Origin: Sphingomonas adhaesiva
Lineage (GTDB): Bacteria > Pseudomonadota > Alphaproteobacteria > Sphingomonadales > Sphingomonadaceae
Direction of reading: 5' to 3'
Assembly: GCF_002374855.1 (NCBI RefSeq)
Contig: NZ_NWVC01000004.1
Coordinates: forward strand, 281,159-345,158
Length of the DNA: 64,000 nucleotides
Shown here: piece by piece, positions 17,693 to 26,416 of the stretch
Numbering within the stretch: position 1 is the stretch's first letter
Layout: each line of letters begins with the position of its first letter
Translations under genes and position numbers: made by a program
The notes under the pieces: model-generated
Told to the model about the DNA's origin: nothing
The model's input: only the letters and a program-made list of their open reading frames with translations
Databases searched by the model: none

Positions 17693-18487
17693 ATGCGGCT
17701 GTGGATGATCGGGTGCGGCAACATGGGGTCCGCCATGTTGCGCCGCTGGGTCGATAGCGGGACGGTCGCCGCCGGCGACGTGGATGTCGTCAACCGCACC
17801 GACCGCGCGCTGCCCGACGGCGTGCGACAGGCGCGCGACCTGCCCGACGGTCCGCTGCCCGACGTCGTCGTGCTGGGCGTGAAGCCGCAGCAGCTGGCGG
17901 ATGTCGCCGCGCGCTTCGCCGGGCGGCTCGCCGATGTGCCGCTGCTCGTCTCGATGCTGGCGGGGTGCGATCCGGCGACGCTGTCCGCCGCCTTCCCCGG
18001 CCCGGTCGCGGTACAGACGATGCCCAATCTGCCGGTCGAGCTGGGACGCGGCGTCGTCGCGATCCACGCCCCCGCCGCGCCCGATGCGGCGCGCGCGACG
18101 GTCGACCGGCTGATGGCGCCGCTCGGGCTGGTCGAATGGTTCGACGACCCCGCGCGCTTCGCCGCCGCCGGCGCGTTGTCGGGCACCGCGCCCGCCTTCG
18201 TCTTCCGCGTGATCGACGCGCTCGCCGCCGGGGGCCGCGCGATCGGCCTGTCGCCGCAGGAAGCCGCCGCGGTCGCGCTGGCGGCGGTGGAGGGCGCCGC
18301 CGCGATGGCCGCCGCCAGCGACCGCACCCCCGCCGCGCTCGCCGACGCGGTCGCCAGCCCCGGCGGCATGACCCGCGAAGGGCTTAACGTCCTCGACGCC
18401 GACCGGGCGCTCGACACCCTGTTCGAACGCACCCTCACCGCCGTCGCCCGCCGCGGCGAAGAAATGGCCGCCGCCGCCAAGGGGTGA
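17693..18487 (+). CDS. proC: Pyrroline-5-carboxylate reductase
   Basis: A 264-residue enzyme that reduces pyrroline-5-carboxylate to proline with NAD(P)H. The Rossmann motif (LWMIGCGNMGSAMLRRW), VVLGVKPQQL, the MPNLPVELGRG segment and the C-terminal dimerisation signature (SGTAPAFVFRVIDAL, AVASPGGMTREGLNVL) are all present. It is the last gene of the ubiK-ybjN-proC run, followed by a perfect palindrome at 18490-18507. Confidence 0.95.
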   Translation: MRLWMIGCGNMGSAMLRRWVDSGTVAAGDVDVVNRTDRALPDGVRQARDLPDGPLPDVVVLGVKPQQLADVAARFAGRLADVPLLVSMLAGCDPATLSAAFPGPVAVQTMPNLPVELGRGVVAIHAPAAPDAARATVDRLMAPLGLVEWFDDPARFAAAGALSGTAPAFVFRVIDALAAGGRAIGLSPQEAAAVALAAVEGAAAMAAASDRTPAALADAVASPGGMTREGLNVLDADRALDTLFERTLTAVARRGEEMAAAAKG

Positions 18488-18489
18488 TC

Positions 18490-18507
18490 GGGAACGCCGG
18501 CGTTCCC
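18490..18507 (+). terminator. Palindrome after proC
   Basis: GGGAACGCC followed directly by GGCGTTCCC makes an 18-bp perfect palindrome two bases after the proC stop, likely a transcription-end hairpin or mRNA stabiliser. There is no T-run. Confidence 0.5.
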
Positions 18508-18673
18508 CGTCACGCGAAGGCGGCGACCTGCGCCGTGCCTCGCGAGGCACGCCAACCTGAACCGTCGCCCCAGCGAAGGCTGGGGCCTCCCGCGACCCCT
18601 GCCGCGCGCCATCCCCGGCATACCCCGGCCTTCGCCCCCTTTGCGCCGGCGGCATTACGACCTCCCCAAGGCC

Positions 18674-19200
18674 GTCACCCCGGACCCTTCGACCGCGCTC
18701 AGGAGAGCCTTGATTTAGGGTCAATAGCGACGTGAGAGCCGCCGCCGGCGCGGGTGCGGCACCGTGGATGCCGGAACCGGTCCGGCATGACGGGGTGGCT
18801 GTGGACAGGCCCCGCACAGGCACCGCCAGCGCCCGCCTAACCTCGTTGAGAGTAAGCATCGCCTGCCTCCCCACTCCCGTCACCCCGGACTTGATCCGGG
18901 GTCCATCGCACCGCGAGAGCAACCGCCAGCGTGGGTGCGGCGCCATGGATGCCGGATCAAGGCTCTCCTGAGCGAAGTCGAAGGGTTCGGCATGACGGGG
19001 GGCTGTGGATCAGCCCCGCATAGGCGCCGCAACCGCCCGCCTGACCCGGTGAAAGCAAGCACCGCCTGCCTCCCCACACCGTCACCCCGGACTTGATCCG
19101 GGGTCCATCGCACCGCAAGAGCAACCGCCAGCGCGGGTGCGGCGCCATGGATGCTGGAACGGGTCCGGCATGACGGAGTGGCCCCGCACAGGCCTCGAAC
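18674..19200. repeat. Three diverged ~200-bp direct repeats with internal REP-like hairpins
   Basis: Units begin GTCACCCCGGA at 18674, 18879 and 19081 (spacings 205 and 202 bp). Each carries GAG(A/C)...CCGCC(A/G)GCG.GGGTGCGGC, TGGATG(C)(C/T)GGA, a CCGGCATGACGG segment and, in units 1 and 2, GCCTGCCTCCCCAC before the next unit. Units 2 and 3 have ACCCCGGA-cttga-TCCGGGGT hairpins. A block reading AGGAGAGCCTTGAT in unit 1 appears inverted in unit 2 (ATCAAGGCTCTCCT), so small inversions have occurred. Unit 3 is shortened. Confidence 0.8.
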
Positions 19201-19548
19201 CACCCCCGCAAGCACGCGTAGGGCAACACAAACAGCACACCGCCGCGCCCCCGCCACCCGCCCGAAGCAAAGCGCCACCGCATCCGCGCCCGCAACACCT
19301 CGGCGTCTCCGCACCTCCGCGTGAACCACTGCTACGCCCCGCCGCGCCCCCGTCGCCCACCCGTCGCCCCGGCGGCGCGCGCCCGTCGCGTCCCCGTAGC
19401 GCCGATCAACACCGCTGTCCTACACCGCCGTCTTGCGCCATGCTCCACGACGCTCTTTCTCCGGTATGAAACCGCCCGCCCGTGCCCCGGGCGCACCGCT
19501 CCCGCCGGCGCCGCGTCCGGTGTGCCAGCGTCTCAACATTCGCAACAT

Positions 19549-20058
19549 TCAGCCTTTGCGCAGCGCCTCGACGCGCGGCATCTCGTCGGGGGGGATCAAC
19601 CCCTCCAGCACCGCCCAGAAGCCGCTGACCGCGCCCTGGCCGGCCTGGGAATAGGCCGCCGACAGCCGCTCGCGCAGCGCATCGTACAGGCTCGCTTCCA
19701 GCTCGACACCGGCCGGGGTCAGCCGCAGCAGCCGCTGCCGCCGGTCGCGCTCGCCCGGCCGCGTCTCCACCAGCCCGCGCTCGATCAGCTCGTTCAGCAC
19801 GCGGCCGAGCGATTGCTTGGTGATCGCCAGCAGCGCCAGCAGGTCGCTGACCGGCATGTCGGGCTTGCGCGCGATGAAATACAGCGCGCGGTGGTGCGCG
19901 CGGCCCAGCCCCTGGCGCGCCAGCCCGCGGTCGATCGACCGCGTGATATGGCTGTTGCCGAAGTACAGCAGTTCGATGCCGCGGCGGATCTCCGATTCGC
20001 GCAGGAACAGCGGGGAGGCGGATTGGGTAACGGCAGCCATGTTGACCGGCTTTGCCAT
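19549..20058 (-). CDS. MarR-family transcriptional regulator
   Basis: A 169-residue winged-helix regulator. The DNA-binding core reads GRAHHRALYFIARKPDMPVSDLLALLAI, TKQSLGRVLNELIERGLV, ETRPGERDRRQRLLRLTPAG, the classical MarR recognition helix and wing. The start is taken at 20058 (MAKPVNMAAV); an internal Met at 20040 is an alternative. It is divergent from ilvE across 87 bp, so it may control ilvE as well as itself. No effector can be inferred. Confidence 0.88.
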   Translation of the reverse strand: MAKPVNMAAVTQSASPLFLRESEIRRGIELLYFGNSHITRSIDRGLARQGLGRAHHRALYFIARKPDMPVSDLLALLAITKQSLGRVLNELIERGLVETRPGERDRRQRLLRLTPAGVELEASLYDALRERLSAAYSQAGQGAVSGFWAVLEGLIPPDEMPRVEALRKG

Positions 20059-20145
20059 CGGCCCTAGGTCACCGCAACCCGGCAAACGGCGGATCGTCAC
20101 CGTCCTGCCGCATCCGTCGACCATTCCTATGGGGGGCCATTCTCC

Positions 20146-21225
20146 GTGACTTTCGCGTTCGAACCGCATCCCACTCCGGTGCCCGCCAGCGACCGGGAAG
20201 CGCGGCTGGTCGATCCGGCATTCGGGCGCGTGTTCACCGATCACATGGCGATCCTCCACTACAGCGAGGAAAAGGGCTGGCACGACGGCGCGATCACGCA
20301 GCGCGTGCCGCTGACGATGGATCCGGCTTCGTCGGTGTTCCATTACGCGCAGGAGATTTTCGAGGGGCTGAAGGCCTATCGCCTCGACGACGGCGGGCTG
20401 GCGCTGTTCCGCCCCGATGCCAATGCGCGGCGCTTCAACGCCTCGGCGCAGCGCATGGCGATGCCGGAACTGCCGGAGGAGCTGTTCCTCGAATCGTGCG
20501 AGCGGCTCGTCCTGACCGAGCGTGACTGGTTCCCCGCGGTCGAGGGCGGGTCGCTGTATCTGCGCCCGTTCATGATCGCCTCGGAGGCGTTCCTGGGCGT
20601 CAAGCCATCGGCGGAATTCCTCTACATGGTGCTCGCCTCGTCGGTGGGCGCCTATTGGAAGGGCGGGGCGCGCGCCGTGTCGCTGTGGGTCAGCCACGAT
20701 TACACCCGCGCCGCGCCCGGCGGCACCGGTGAGGCCAAGTGCGGCGGCAATTACGCCACCAGCCTCGTCGCGCAGCAGGAGGCGATCCGCCGCGGCTTCG
20801 ATCAGGTGGTGTTCCTCGACGCGGCCGAGCGCCGCTGGATCGAGGAACTGGGTGGGATGAACATCTTCTTCGTGTTCGACGACGGCTCGATCCAGACGCC
20901 GCCGCTGACCGGCACGATCCTGCCCGGCATCACCCGCGATTCGATCCTGACGATCGCCCGCGACGAAGGGCTGGTGGTGCGCGAGGAACCCTATGCCATC
21001 GACCAGTGGCGCGCCGACGCCGACAGCGGCCGGCTGGTCGAAAGCTTCGCCTGCGGCACGGCGGCGGTCGTCACCCCGATCGGCCGCGTCGCCGGCCCGG
21101 ATTACGACTTTTCGATCGGCAGCGGCGCGACCGGCCAGCTGACCGCGCGCTTCCTCGACCGGTTGGGCGCGATCCAGCGCGGCCGCGCGCCCGACCCGCA
21201 CGGCTGGCTGCGACGTATCGGTTGA
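20146..21225 (+). CDS. ilvE: Branched-chain amino-acid aminotransferase
   Basis: A 359-residue fold-type IV PLP aminotransferase, last step of Leu/Ile/Val synthesis. Seen are YSEEKGWHDGAI near the N-terminus, VFHYAQEIFEGLKAYR, the catalytic-lysine region AKCGGNYATSLVAQ, LGGMNIFFVF and the phosphate-binding ESFACGTAAVVTPIGRV. The GTG start at 20146 is chosen because the protein then begins at the family N-terminus. The other ilv/leu genes lie 30 kb to the right on the opposite strand. Confidence 0.95.
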   Translation: MTFAFEPHPTPVPASDREARLVDPAFGRVFTDHMAILHYSEEKGWHDGAITQRVPLTMDPASSVFHYAQEIFEGLKAYRLDDGGLALFRPDANARRFNASAQRMAMPELPEELFLESCERLVLTERDWFPAVEGGSLYLRPFMIASEAFLGVKPSAEFLYMVLASSVGAYWKGGARAVSLWVSHDYTRAAPGGTGEAKCGGNYATSLVAQQEAIRRGFDQVVFLDAAERRWIEELGGMNIFFVFDDGSIQTPPLTGTILPGITRDSILTIARDEGLVVREEPYAIDQWRADADSGRLVESFACGTAAVVTPIGRVAGPDYDFSIGSGATGQLTARFLDRLGAIQRGRAPDPHGWLRRIG

Positions 21226-21261
21226 GCTTTCCCGCGCGCCGCGATATGGCCCGCGGCTCGT

Positions 21262-21336
21262 TGGGGCGTCGCCAAGCGGTAAGGCAACGGTTTTTGGTAC
21301 CGTCATACGCAGGTTCGAATCCTGCCGCCCCAGCCA
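21262..21336 (+). tRNA. tRNA-Gln (UUG), integration site of the island
   Basis: The acceptor TGGGGCG pairs with CGCCCCA, the anticodon stem ACGGT/ACCGT encloses TTTTGGT (anticodon UUG), the T arm is AGGTTCGAATCCT and the CCA is encoded. The last 18 bp (21319-21336) recur at 38498-38515. The gene stays intact because the element brought its own identical 3' end, standard for tyrosine-integrase islands. Confidence 0.95.
21319..21336. repeat. attL core (tRNA-Gln 3' end)
   Basis: ATCCTGCCGCCCCAGCCA, identical to 38498-38515. It forms the T-arm/acceptor 3' part of the tRNA gene including its CCA. Confidence 0.85.
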
Positions 21337-21428
21337 TATTACCATCTAAGTTATTGTTTTAGCTGCAGGAAATCGGTCGCAGCCACTGGATTGGGCCGGT
21401 GGGTGTGACGGCTCCATGTGGAGATGCC

Positions 21429-21710
21429 GTGCCTGCGATCCAGAACGTCGAGCGCCGAGGCGCCGTCTATTACTGGCGCCGTACCGTCCGTTTTCAGGAT
21501 GGTAAGCCTTTTACCCTACGCCTCAGCCTGAGAACGACCACCCAGTCGGTGGCGCGCCACATGGGCACGGCCATGACGGCGAAGAGCGAGATGCTGAAGA
21601 TGGATCTGAGCCCGAACGGCCGTTCAGCGACCCTGACTACGTTGCAGAAGGCCGGGATATTCCGCACGGCCATGGAGGAGATGCGCGACCATCTCGAACA
21701 GACGCATGTG
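21429..21710 (+). pseudogene. Tyrosine-type integrase, N-terminal fragment
   Basis: From a GTG at 21429, about 94 residues resemble the N-terminal part of phage-type integrases that carry a DUF6538-like domain (VPAIQNVERRGAVYYWRRTV, FTLRLSLRTTTQSVARHMGT). The catalytic R-H-R-Y domain is missing: near 21710 the sequence passes into an exonuclease-like frame. It sits 92 bp from the tRNA end and points into the island, the normal place and direction for the island's integrase. The same start region recurs in decayed form at 38544-38630. Confidence 0.7.
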
Positions 21711-22302
21711 GGGTATCGCCGTGGCCCATCCGCTGTCCGACAAGGGTGCGTTGGCTGCCGCCTGCCTGCTCCATCAGCGCGAGCCGCTCGAAGCTACGTG
21801 GCTCGACAGCGTGCGGGTAGCGACGCGGGCGTGACCCGACCTGCCAAGCCACCGGCTCAACGTGCTGACGCGTTTCCTAGGCCTGCCGCACAAGTATCAT
21901 GACGCGCTGAGCGATGCGCGAGCGGCCGGCATGGTGATCGTGCGCGCGATGGAGCATACCGTCATGGACCTTGCCGGCTGGCTGGCGCCGAGCAAGCCGT
22001 CTCGCGTCAAGGCGCCGCCACCCGCGCCGGACAGACCGCTCAAGGGCGAACGCATTGTCATCCTCGGCGCGCCCCGCAACGGCCCCCTCGCATGCCGGCT
22101 GGCCGGCGCGGGCGCGGGCATCATGGCCGCGGTCGGTGCCAGTACGACCCGGCTGGTGATTAGAGACGAGCAGCCCTTCGGACGGTTCGTCACGGCGCAT
22201 GACCAGTACCGCCGGGCGATTGCGTTGCGTGGAGAAGGGGCGACTATCGCGATCTGCACTGAGGTTGAGATAATCGGAGAGCTCTTCACTGGCGAGGTTT
22301 AA
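21709..22302 (+). pseudogene. DnaQ-type 3'-5' exonuclease with BRCT-like tail, broken
   Basis: In one frame the sequence reads DKGALAAACLLH, then EATWLDSVRVATRA, a TGA at 21832-21834, then PDLPSHRLNVLTRFLGLPHKYHDALSDARAAGMVIV. This is the second half of a DEDD exonuclease (HxxxD motif HDALSDARAAG). The TGA stands where related proteins have Trp, so a single TGG-to-TGA change is the likely lesion. The N-terminal half with the first Asp-x-Glu is missing, replaced by the integrase fragment. The C-terminal third (KGERIVILGAPRNG...AAVGASTTRLVI) looks like a BRCT domain. Translation from the GTG at 21862 would give only the tail. Confidence 0.65.
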
Positions 22303-22698
22303 GCAAGCGGTTCCTCAGCCTTGTAAATCATTGTCGCAGACGATGGGAGACTTGAGGCGCCGGAGGCCAGCATGAGCCGCTGACGACCTCAAACCTGGAA
22401 TTTCCACGGATTTGCTATTACTGCGTCGCGGTTTCTGTGCGGTTGGCTTCAGCAGTGACCCGACGTGCCTGGCTTAGTTGCCGATCAGAGAGGCCAGGCA
22501 AGACGTCGCAATGCAGCCGGGCAGGCGCGCTTCCGCCCTGCCGTCGGTCAGTGTCGAGGTTTGCCAAGGAGGCTTGTTGTTCGGCCCTTCCAATCGGCGG
22601 AAGACAGGCGTACATTGCGTTATCCAAGTTGAAGGAAATCAGCGCCGTGAACAACAGGAAAAGCATCGTACTTATCCTTCCTCCTGTTCCGGTGATCT
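22303..22698. other. 396-bp gap without a supported gene
   Basis: Composition is more AT-rich than the chromosome around it. Short open frames on both strands show no recognisable family and no good ribosome-binding site. It may hold the leader and promoter of the ABC-F gene; a purine-poor run (CTTATCCTTCCTCCTG) lies just upstream of its ATG. Confidence 0.5.
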
Positions 22699-24276
22699 AT
22701 GTCAGCCCTTCTCACGCTGGACTCGGCCTCGTTCTGCACTCCTGACGGCAAACCTTTAGTTGAGGGTCTGACCCTCGCCTTCGGGCATGAGAGGACGGGC
22801 TTAGTCGGTCGCAACGGCAGCGGCAAAACGACACTGCTCAACATCATGGCCGGGGTTGCCGAGCCGCTGTCGGGCGGCATCTTGCGATCGGGTAAGATTG
22901 GGGTGCTCGACCAAGCATGGACCGACTCCTCTATCAGCGTCGCTGCTGGCCTCGGCGTGGCCCACGACCTCAACCGTCTGGAAAGGCTGGCGCGGGGGGA
23001 AGGGTCGGCTCAGGATGCCGCCGATGCCGACTGGACGCTCGAAGCCCGCGTGCATGCCGCGCTTCGTGACTGCGGCCTCGATGCTGCCATGCTTACCCGC
23101 CGCATCGATACATTGAGCGGCGGCGAGCGGACCCGGCTAGCCATCGCGCGTGCGACCTTGACCGAGCCCGATCTGCTCCTCATGGACGAACCGACCAACA
23201 ACCTCGACGCCGAAGGCCGAGCGCTGATCGGCGCCTTGATCGCCAGGTGGCGTGGGGGCATCGTGGTGGCGAGCCACGATCGCATGCTTCTGGAGGAGGT
23301 GGATCGCATCGTCACCATCTCACCGATTGGTGCTGAAACTTTCGGTGGAGGATGGTCGGCCTACATCGCCGCCCGCGATGCGGCGCTGGCGCTCGCGGCG
23401 GCCGAACTGGAGCGTGCCGATCAGGAGGTCAGAAGCGTCGGCCGGGCCGTCCAGCAGCAGCGTGAGCGCAAGGCGCGCCGCGACAAGGCAGGGCGAGCAT
23501 GGCGCGCCAAGGGCATCGACGACAAGATGTTCCTTGATGCCGAAAAGGGCCGTGCAGAACGCAGCGCCTCGCGCGATCACCATCTTGCCGACCGATTGCT
23601 CAAGGACGTAGCCGCCGAGCGCGACGCGGCACGGCGGCGGGTCGAGGTGCTGACGCCGATATCGATGGTGCTCCCGCCGAGCCACCTACCAGCCGATAGA
23701 AGGCTGGTCGCCTTCGATGGCGTGATGCTGAACCGCGACAGGCGAGCTATCTTTGGACCTTTGTCGTTTGAGGTCAGGGGGCCGGAGCGGGTCGCGCTCG
23801 TCGGACGCAATGGCGCCGGCAAGACTTCGGTGATCGACCTGATCCGGGGCGTGCTGCTTCCCAGTGCCGGTACGGTGTGGACGGTCGAGAGCGGGATCGC
23901 GCTGCTCGATCAGCATGTCGGCCTGCTTGAGCGCACGGAAAATATCATCGCCAACTATCGTCGGCTGCATCCTCACGACTCCGAACAGGAGGCGCGTGCT
24001 GCGCTCGCCCGCTTCGGCTTTCGCAACCGCACGGTCGAGCAGTCCGTCGCGACGCTCAGTGGCGGCGAGCGGCTGCGCGCCGGGCTGGCCTGCACGATGA
24101 GCGGTGCGAACACGCCGCAACTCCTCCTGCTAGACGAGCCGACCAATCACCTCGACGCCGACGCAATTGAGGCGCTTGAGGCGGCTTTGCAATCCTATGA
24201 TGGTGCCATCATCTTGGCGAGCCACGATACGGCATTTCTCAATGCCGTGAAGGTGACGCGGAACGTACGCCTTTGA
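22699..24276 (+). CDS. ABC-F family ribosome-associated ATPase
   Basis: A 525-residue protein with two ABC ATPase domains and no membrane segments. Walker A motifs are GRNGSGKTT and GRNGAGKTS, signature motifs LSGGERTRLA and LSGGERLRAG, Walker B LLLMDEPTNNLD and LLLLDEPTNHLD. A charged linker (QQQRERKARRDKAGRAWRAKG) joins the domains. ABC-F proteins act at the ribosomal E site in translation quality control or antibiotic protection; which applies here cannot be told from sequence alone. Its place on a mobile island is compatible with antibiotic protection. It is the longest intact gene of the island. Confidence 0.93.
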   Translation: MSALLTLDSASFCTPDGKPLVEGLTLAFGHERTGLVGRNGSGKTTLLNIMAGVAEPLSGGILRSGKIGVLDQAWTDSSISVAAGLGVAHDLNRLERLARGEGSAQDAADADWTLEARVHAALRDCGLDAAMLTRRIDTLSGGERTRLAIARATLTEPDLLLMDEPTNNLDAEGRALIGALIARWRGGIVVASHDRMLLEEVDRIVTISPIGAETFGGGWSAYIAARDAALALAAAELERADQEVRSVGRAVQQQRERKARRDKAGRAWRAKGIDDKMFLDAEKGRAERSASRDHHLADRLLKDVAAERDAARRRVEVLTPISMVLPPSHLPADRRLVAFDGVMLNRDRRAIFGPLSFEVRGPERVALVGRNGAGKTSVIDLIRGVLLPSAGTVWTVESGIALLDQHVGLLERTENIIANYRRLHPHDSEQEARAALARFGFRNRTVEQSVATLSGGERLRAGLACTMSGANTPQLLLLDEPTNHLDADAIEALEAALQSYDGAIILASHDTAFLNAVKVTRNVRL

Positions 24277-24420
24277 TGCCCGCACCATACGGGACGTCGT
24301 GTTTTGCAGGAGACGGCGTTTGCCGCCGCCACCGTCGAATGGCGCGAAAGCAGCGTTCCCTAAGCTAGGCCGAGCACGTAATTGCGGGGTAGAGCGCACA
24401 TGTCGAATATCGGTATGATG

Positions 24421-24442
24421 GAGACGCCGCTGACGGCGTCTC
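24421..24442 (+). promoter_or_regulatory. Hairpin upstream of the metallopeptidase-like gene
   Basis: GAGACGCCG (24421-24429) and CGGCGTCTC (24434-24442) form a perfect 9-bp stem with a CTGA loop, 28 bp before the next ATG. It could end ABC-F transcription or structure the 5' leader. Confidence 0.45.
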
Positions 24443-24470
24443 ACGTCCGGGCGGAGCCACAGGAGAGATC

Positions 24471-25466
24471 ATGCAGCGGATACGGGGATGGAAGATGGTG
24501 TTCGCCCTTGGCTGTGTGGTCATAGGGGGTGTTGACGCCGACATCTCAGCAAGCACACGTCCGCCTTTGCCGTATACCGATCTCGCCACCCCGTTCCGGA
24601 ACGTTGCGACTGAAACGGCGGGGCAAGCCGAAACCCTTCGGATCGCCGAGATCCGTTCCCGCATGAACGGTATGCTCCCCGGCATCTACCCGGCAGGCCC
24701 AACCTACGACACCCGGATCGCCGATGCTCTGCGACGATTCCCCGCTGTCAGGTCGGACTATGATCGGATCGTTGCCGTTTTTCCCGTTGCTCTTCACGAC
24801 GCGATCGGTCGGTTTGAGACGATCTATCCCCATTTCGAATCACCGCTCCCGATCTACCTCTACCACTCTCTGGGCCAGCGGGATGGCGGTTCGGATTATC
24901 TCGAGCCGGGCCATCGGCACGTCATGCTGTTCGGCGCCGACATGATTGCGAAGTACCATTCGGACGATTCACTGGAGCCTTTCCTGATCCACGAGATTTT
25001 CCACCTCGAACATGCACGCCACTTCGCGGATTGCGATCAGCTGTGGTGCACCATCTGGCAGGAGGGATTGGCGGTCGAAGCAACCGCCATGATGCTTCCG
25101 AACGCGACCGATCACCAGCTGCTGCTCGATATTCCCGCACCCATTCGTGGGCCGACCGACGCCCGGTGGGCGGCGGCGCTCTGTTTCGTGGCCGAACATT
25201 TCGAGGACACCGCCAGCGCTGCGACGGCCAGCGCCCTTCTGATGGGGGGGAACCCGCCGCAGGGGTTGCCGGACCGATTTGGCTATTACGTCGGCGTCCG
25301 GCTAGCACAGGCTACCGGGCTCAGTATTGGCCGGCTTTCACGCCTCGATAACCAGCAGGCCCGCCCGGTGGCTCGCGCCGCGCTGGTCAAGCTGATCGAT
25401 GACGCTCGCGCGCCCTGCACTGAAGCCGCGCATCCTGCAACTGCGGCCCGGGGCGACCGCTCTTGA
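24471..25466 (+). CDS. Predicted exported zinc-metallopeptidase-like protein
   Basis: A 331-residue protein with an N-terminal signal-like segment (about residues 8-27, WKMVFALGCVVIGGVDADISA). Around residue 170 it has HEIFHLEHARHFADC followed by WQEGLAVEATAM, the HExxH plus downstream E-G-L-A pattern of gluzincin peptidases. I do not recognise a named family. AGGAGAG lies just before the ATG. The 3' end overlaps the start region of the broken propeller-like gene. A peptidase role is inferred from the motif only. Confidence 0.65.
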   Translation: MQRIRGWKMVFALGCVVIGGVDADISASTRPPLPYTDLATPFRNVATETAGQAETLRIAEIRSRMNGMLPGIYPAGPTYDTRIADALRRFPAVRSDYDRIVAVFPVALHDAIGRFETIYPHFESPLPIYLYHSLGQRDGGSDYLEPGHRHVMLFGADMIAKYHSDDSLEPFLIHEIFHLEHARHFADCDQLWCTIWQEGLAVEATAMMLPNATDHQLLLDIPAPIRGPTDARWAAALCFVAEHFEDTASAATASALLMGGNPPQGLPDRFGYYVGVRLAQATGLSIGRLSRLDNQQARPVARAALVKLIDDARAPCTEAAHPATAARGDRS

Positions 25467-26015
25467 AGACTGGCTCGCACATCCGTCGCTTGGTGGTGGA
25501 GGACCGCTGTGCCTCAACGGCATCGCCATGGACGATTGTGGCGACGTGATCGTCGCGCTTTTTCACGCCGGTGATTATCTCATCCGGGTACGGCGCCGAT
25601 CCGACGGGGCGGCAGGCGCAGTGGAACGCTTGCCCGCCTAGGGACCCTCTGCAATGCCGACGCGATCCGATGGCTGGGCGATGGGAGGGTCTTGATCTGC
25701 GAGAGTGATGTCTCGGGCGGTGGGGTTCATGGCGGTAGCGTCACGGTCGCGACGATCGATGACGGACGTATCATATCGCTTCAGAAGATCGCCAAGGGCC
25801 TGGTCGACCCATCGTCGGCTGTCGTGTTCAGCGATCGCGCCTATTTTCTGGAAACGAGGTATTGCCTGCTCATGGACCATCAGGACGATCTGAGTGCGAT
25901 CGTGTCGGGCGTCCCGTTCTGCGTCCAGTCGACGTTGCTGCCGGGAGGCGATGCCTTGCGGGGCCATGGTGGCCTGCCTGATAGACCTAGAGTGCCCGGA
26001 AGGAACGACGCATGA
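25399..26015 (+). pseudogene. Beta-propeller-like protein, frameshifted
   Basis: Two frames join into one repeat-like protein. The first reads LCLNGIAMDDCGDVIVALFHAGDYLIRV up to a TAG near 25640. The second continues LGTLCNADAIRWLGDGRVLICES, then GGSVTVATIDDGRIISLQKIA. The alternating NGIA..DDGD.IV / ADAIRWLGDGRVLI blades resemble SMP-30-type propellers. One or two bases gained or lost near 25630-25640 explain the shift, and the N-terminal half of a normal propeller is missing. It is therefore treated as a broken gene. Confidence 0.5.
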
Positions 26016-26416
26016 GGAGAGCATATCACGGATCCTGTCACTGCAAGGCCATCACCTTCACGGCGGTGCTCGACCTCTCCTTGGGTACTGTCAAATGTAA
26101 CTGCCATCTCTGCTGGAAGCAGCGGATGTGGAAGACAAGCAGGATCGATGTCGCGGACTTCTCCCTTGTCGCCGAGCCGGATAGGCTCGGTGGCTTCATG
26201 GGAAAGCACCAAGGTACGCATCATTTCTGCAATAGCTGTGGCATCTCCACTCACACGCATGTCCGACGCCCGGACGCTGGCGAGGACTATGTGACGGTTC
26301 AGGTGGCAAGCCTCGACGACTTGCCGGTCGACGATCTGCTCGCCGCGCCGCTGACCATCGTCGATGGCTTGCACGATCAATGGTCGGAAGTGCCTTCGCA
26401 GACGCGTCACCTGTAG
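26012..26416 (+). CDS. GFA (CENP-V/GFA) domain protein
   Basis: A 134-residue zinc-binding protein of the glutathione-dependent-formaldehyde-activating superfamily. Cysteine motifs are GSCHCKAITF, VKCNCHLCWK and HHFCNSCGISTHTH. Members bind zinc and small thiols; few have a proven enzyme activity, so a detoxification role is inference. The ATG overlaps the stop of the preceding broken frame (ATGA). Confidence 0.88.
   Translation: MRRAYHGSCHCKAITFTAVLDLSLGTVKCNCHLCWKQRMWKTSRIDVADFSLVAEPDRLGGFMGKHQGTHHFCNSCGISTHTHVRRPDAGEDYVTVQVASLDDLPVDDLLAAPLTIVDGLHDQWSEVPSQTRHL

Larger units (their letters stand above)
18488..19548. other. 1.06-kb gene-free repeat tract
   Basis: No supported gene lies between proC and the marR gene. 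The tract holds the proC palindrome, a REP-like hairpin GCCCCAGC-gaag-GCTGGGGC (18567-18586), the tandem ~200-bp units listed separately, and from about 19190 a C-rich low-complexity stretch with a fragment of the CGTCTCCGC repeat seen before dxs. Frames open here are compositional artefacts of the repeats. Confidence 0.7.

Noticed and set aside
17036..18946. A 636-codon minus-strand frame opposite ybjN-like and proC
   Set aside because: Shadow of well-supported genes plus the intergenic repeat; no domain visible.
18674..19200. CRISPR array
   Set aside because: The repeating unit is about 200 bp and conserved throughout, with no short identical repeats separated by unique spacers and no cas genes.
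22418..22666. Small minus-strand membrane-like protein before the ABC-F gene
   Set aside because: Only the first dozen residues are hydrophobic, the rest is compositionally random, and no ribosome-binding site or family match is seen.
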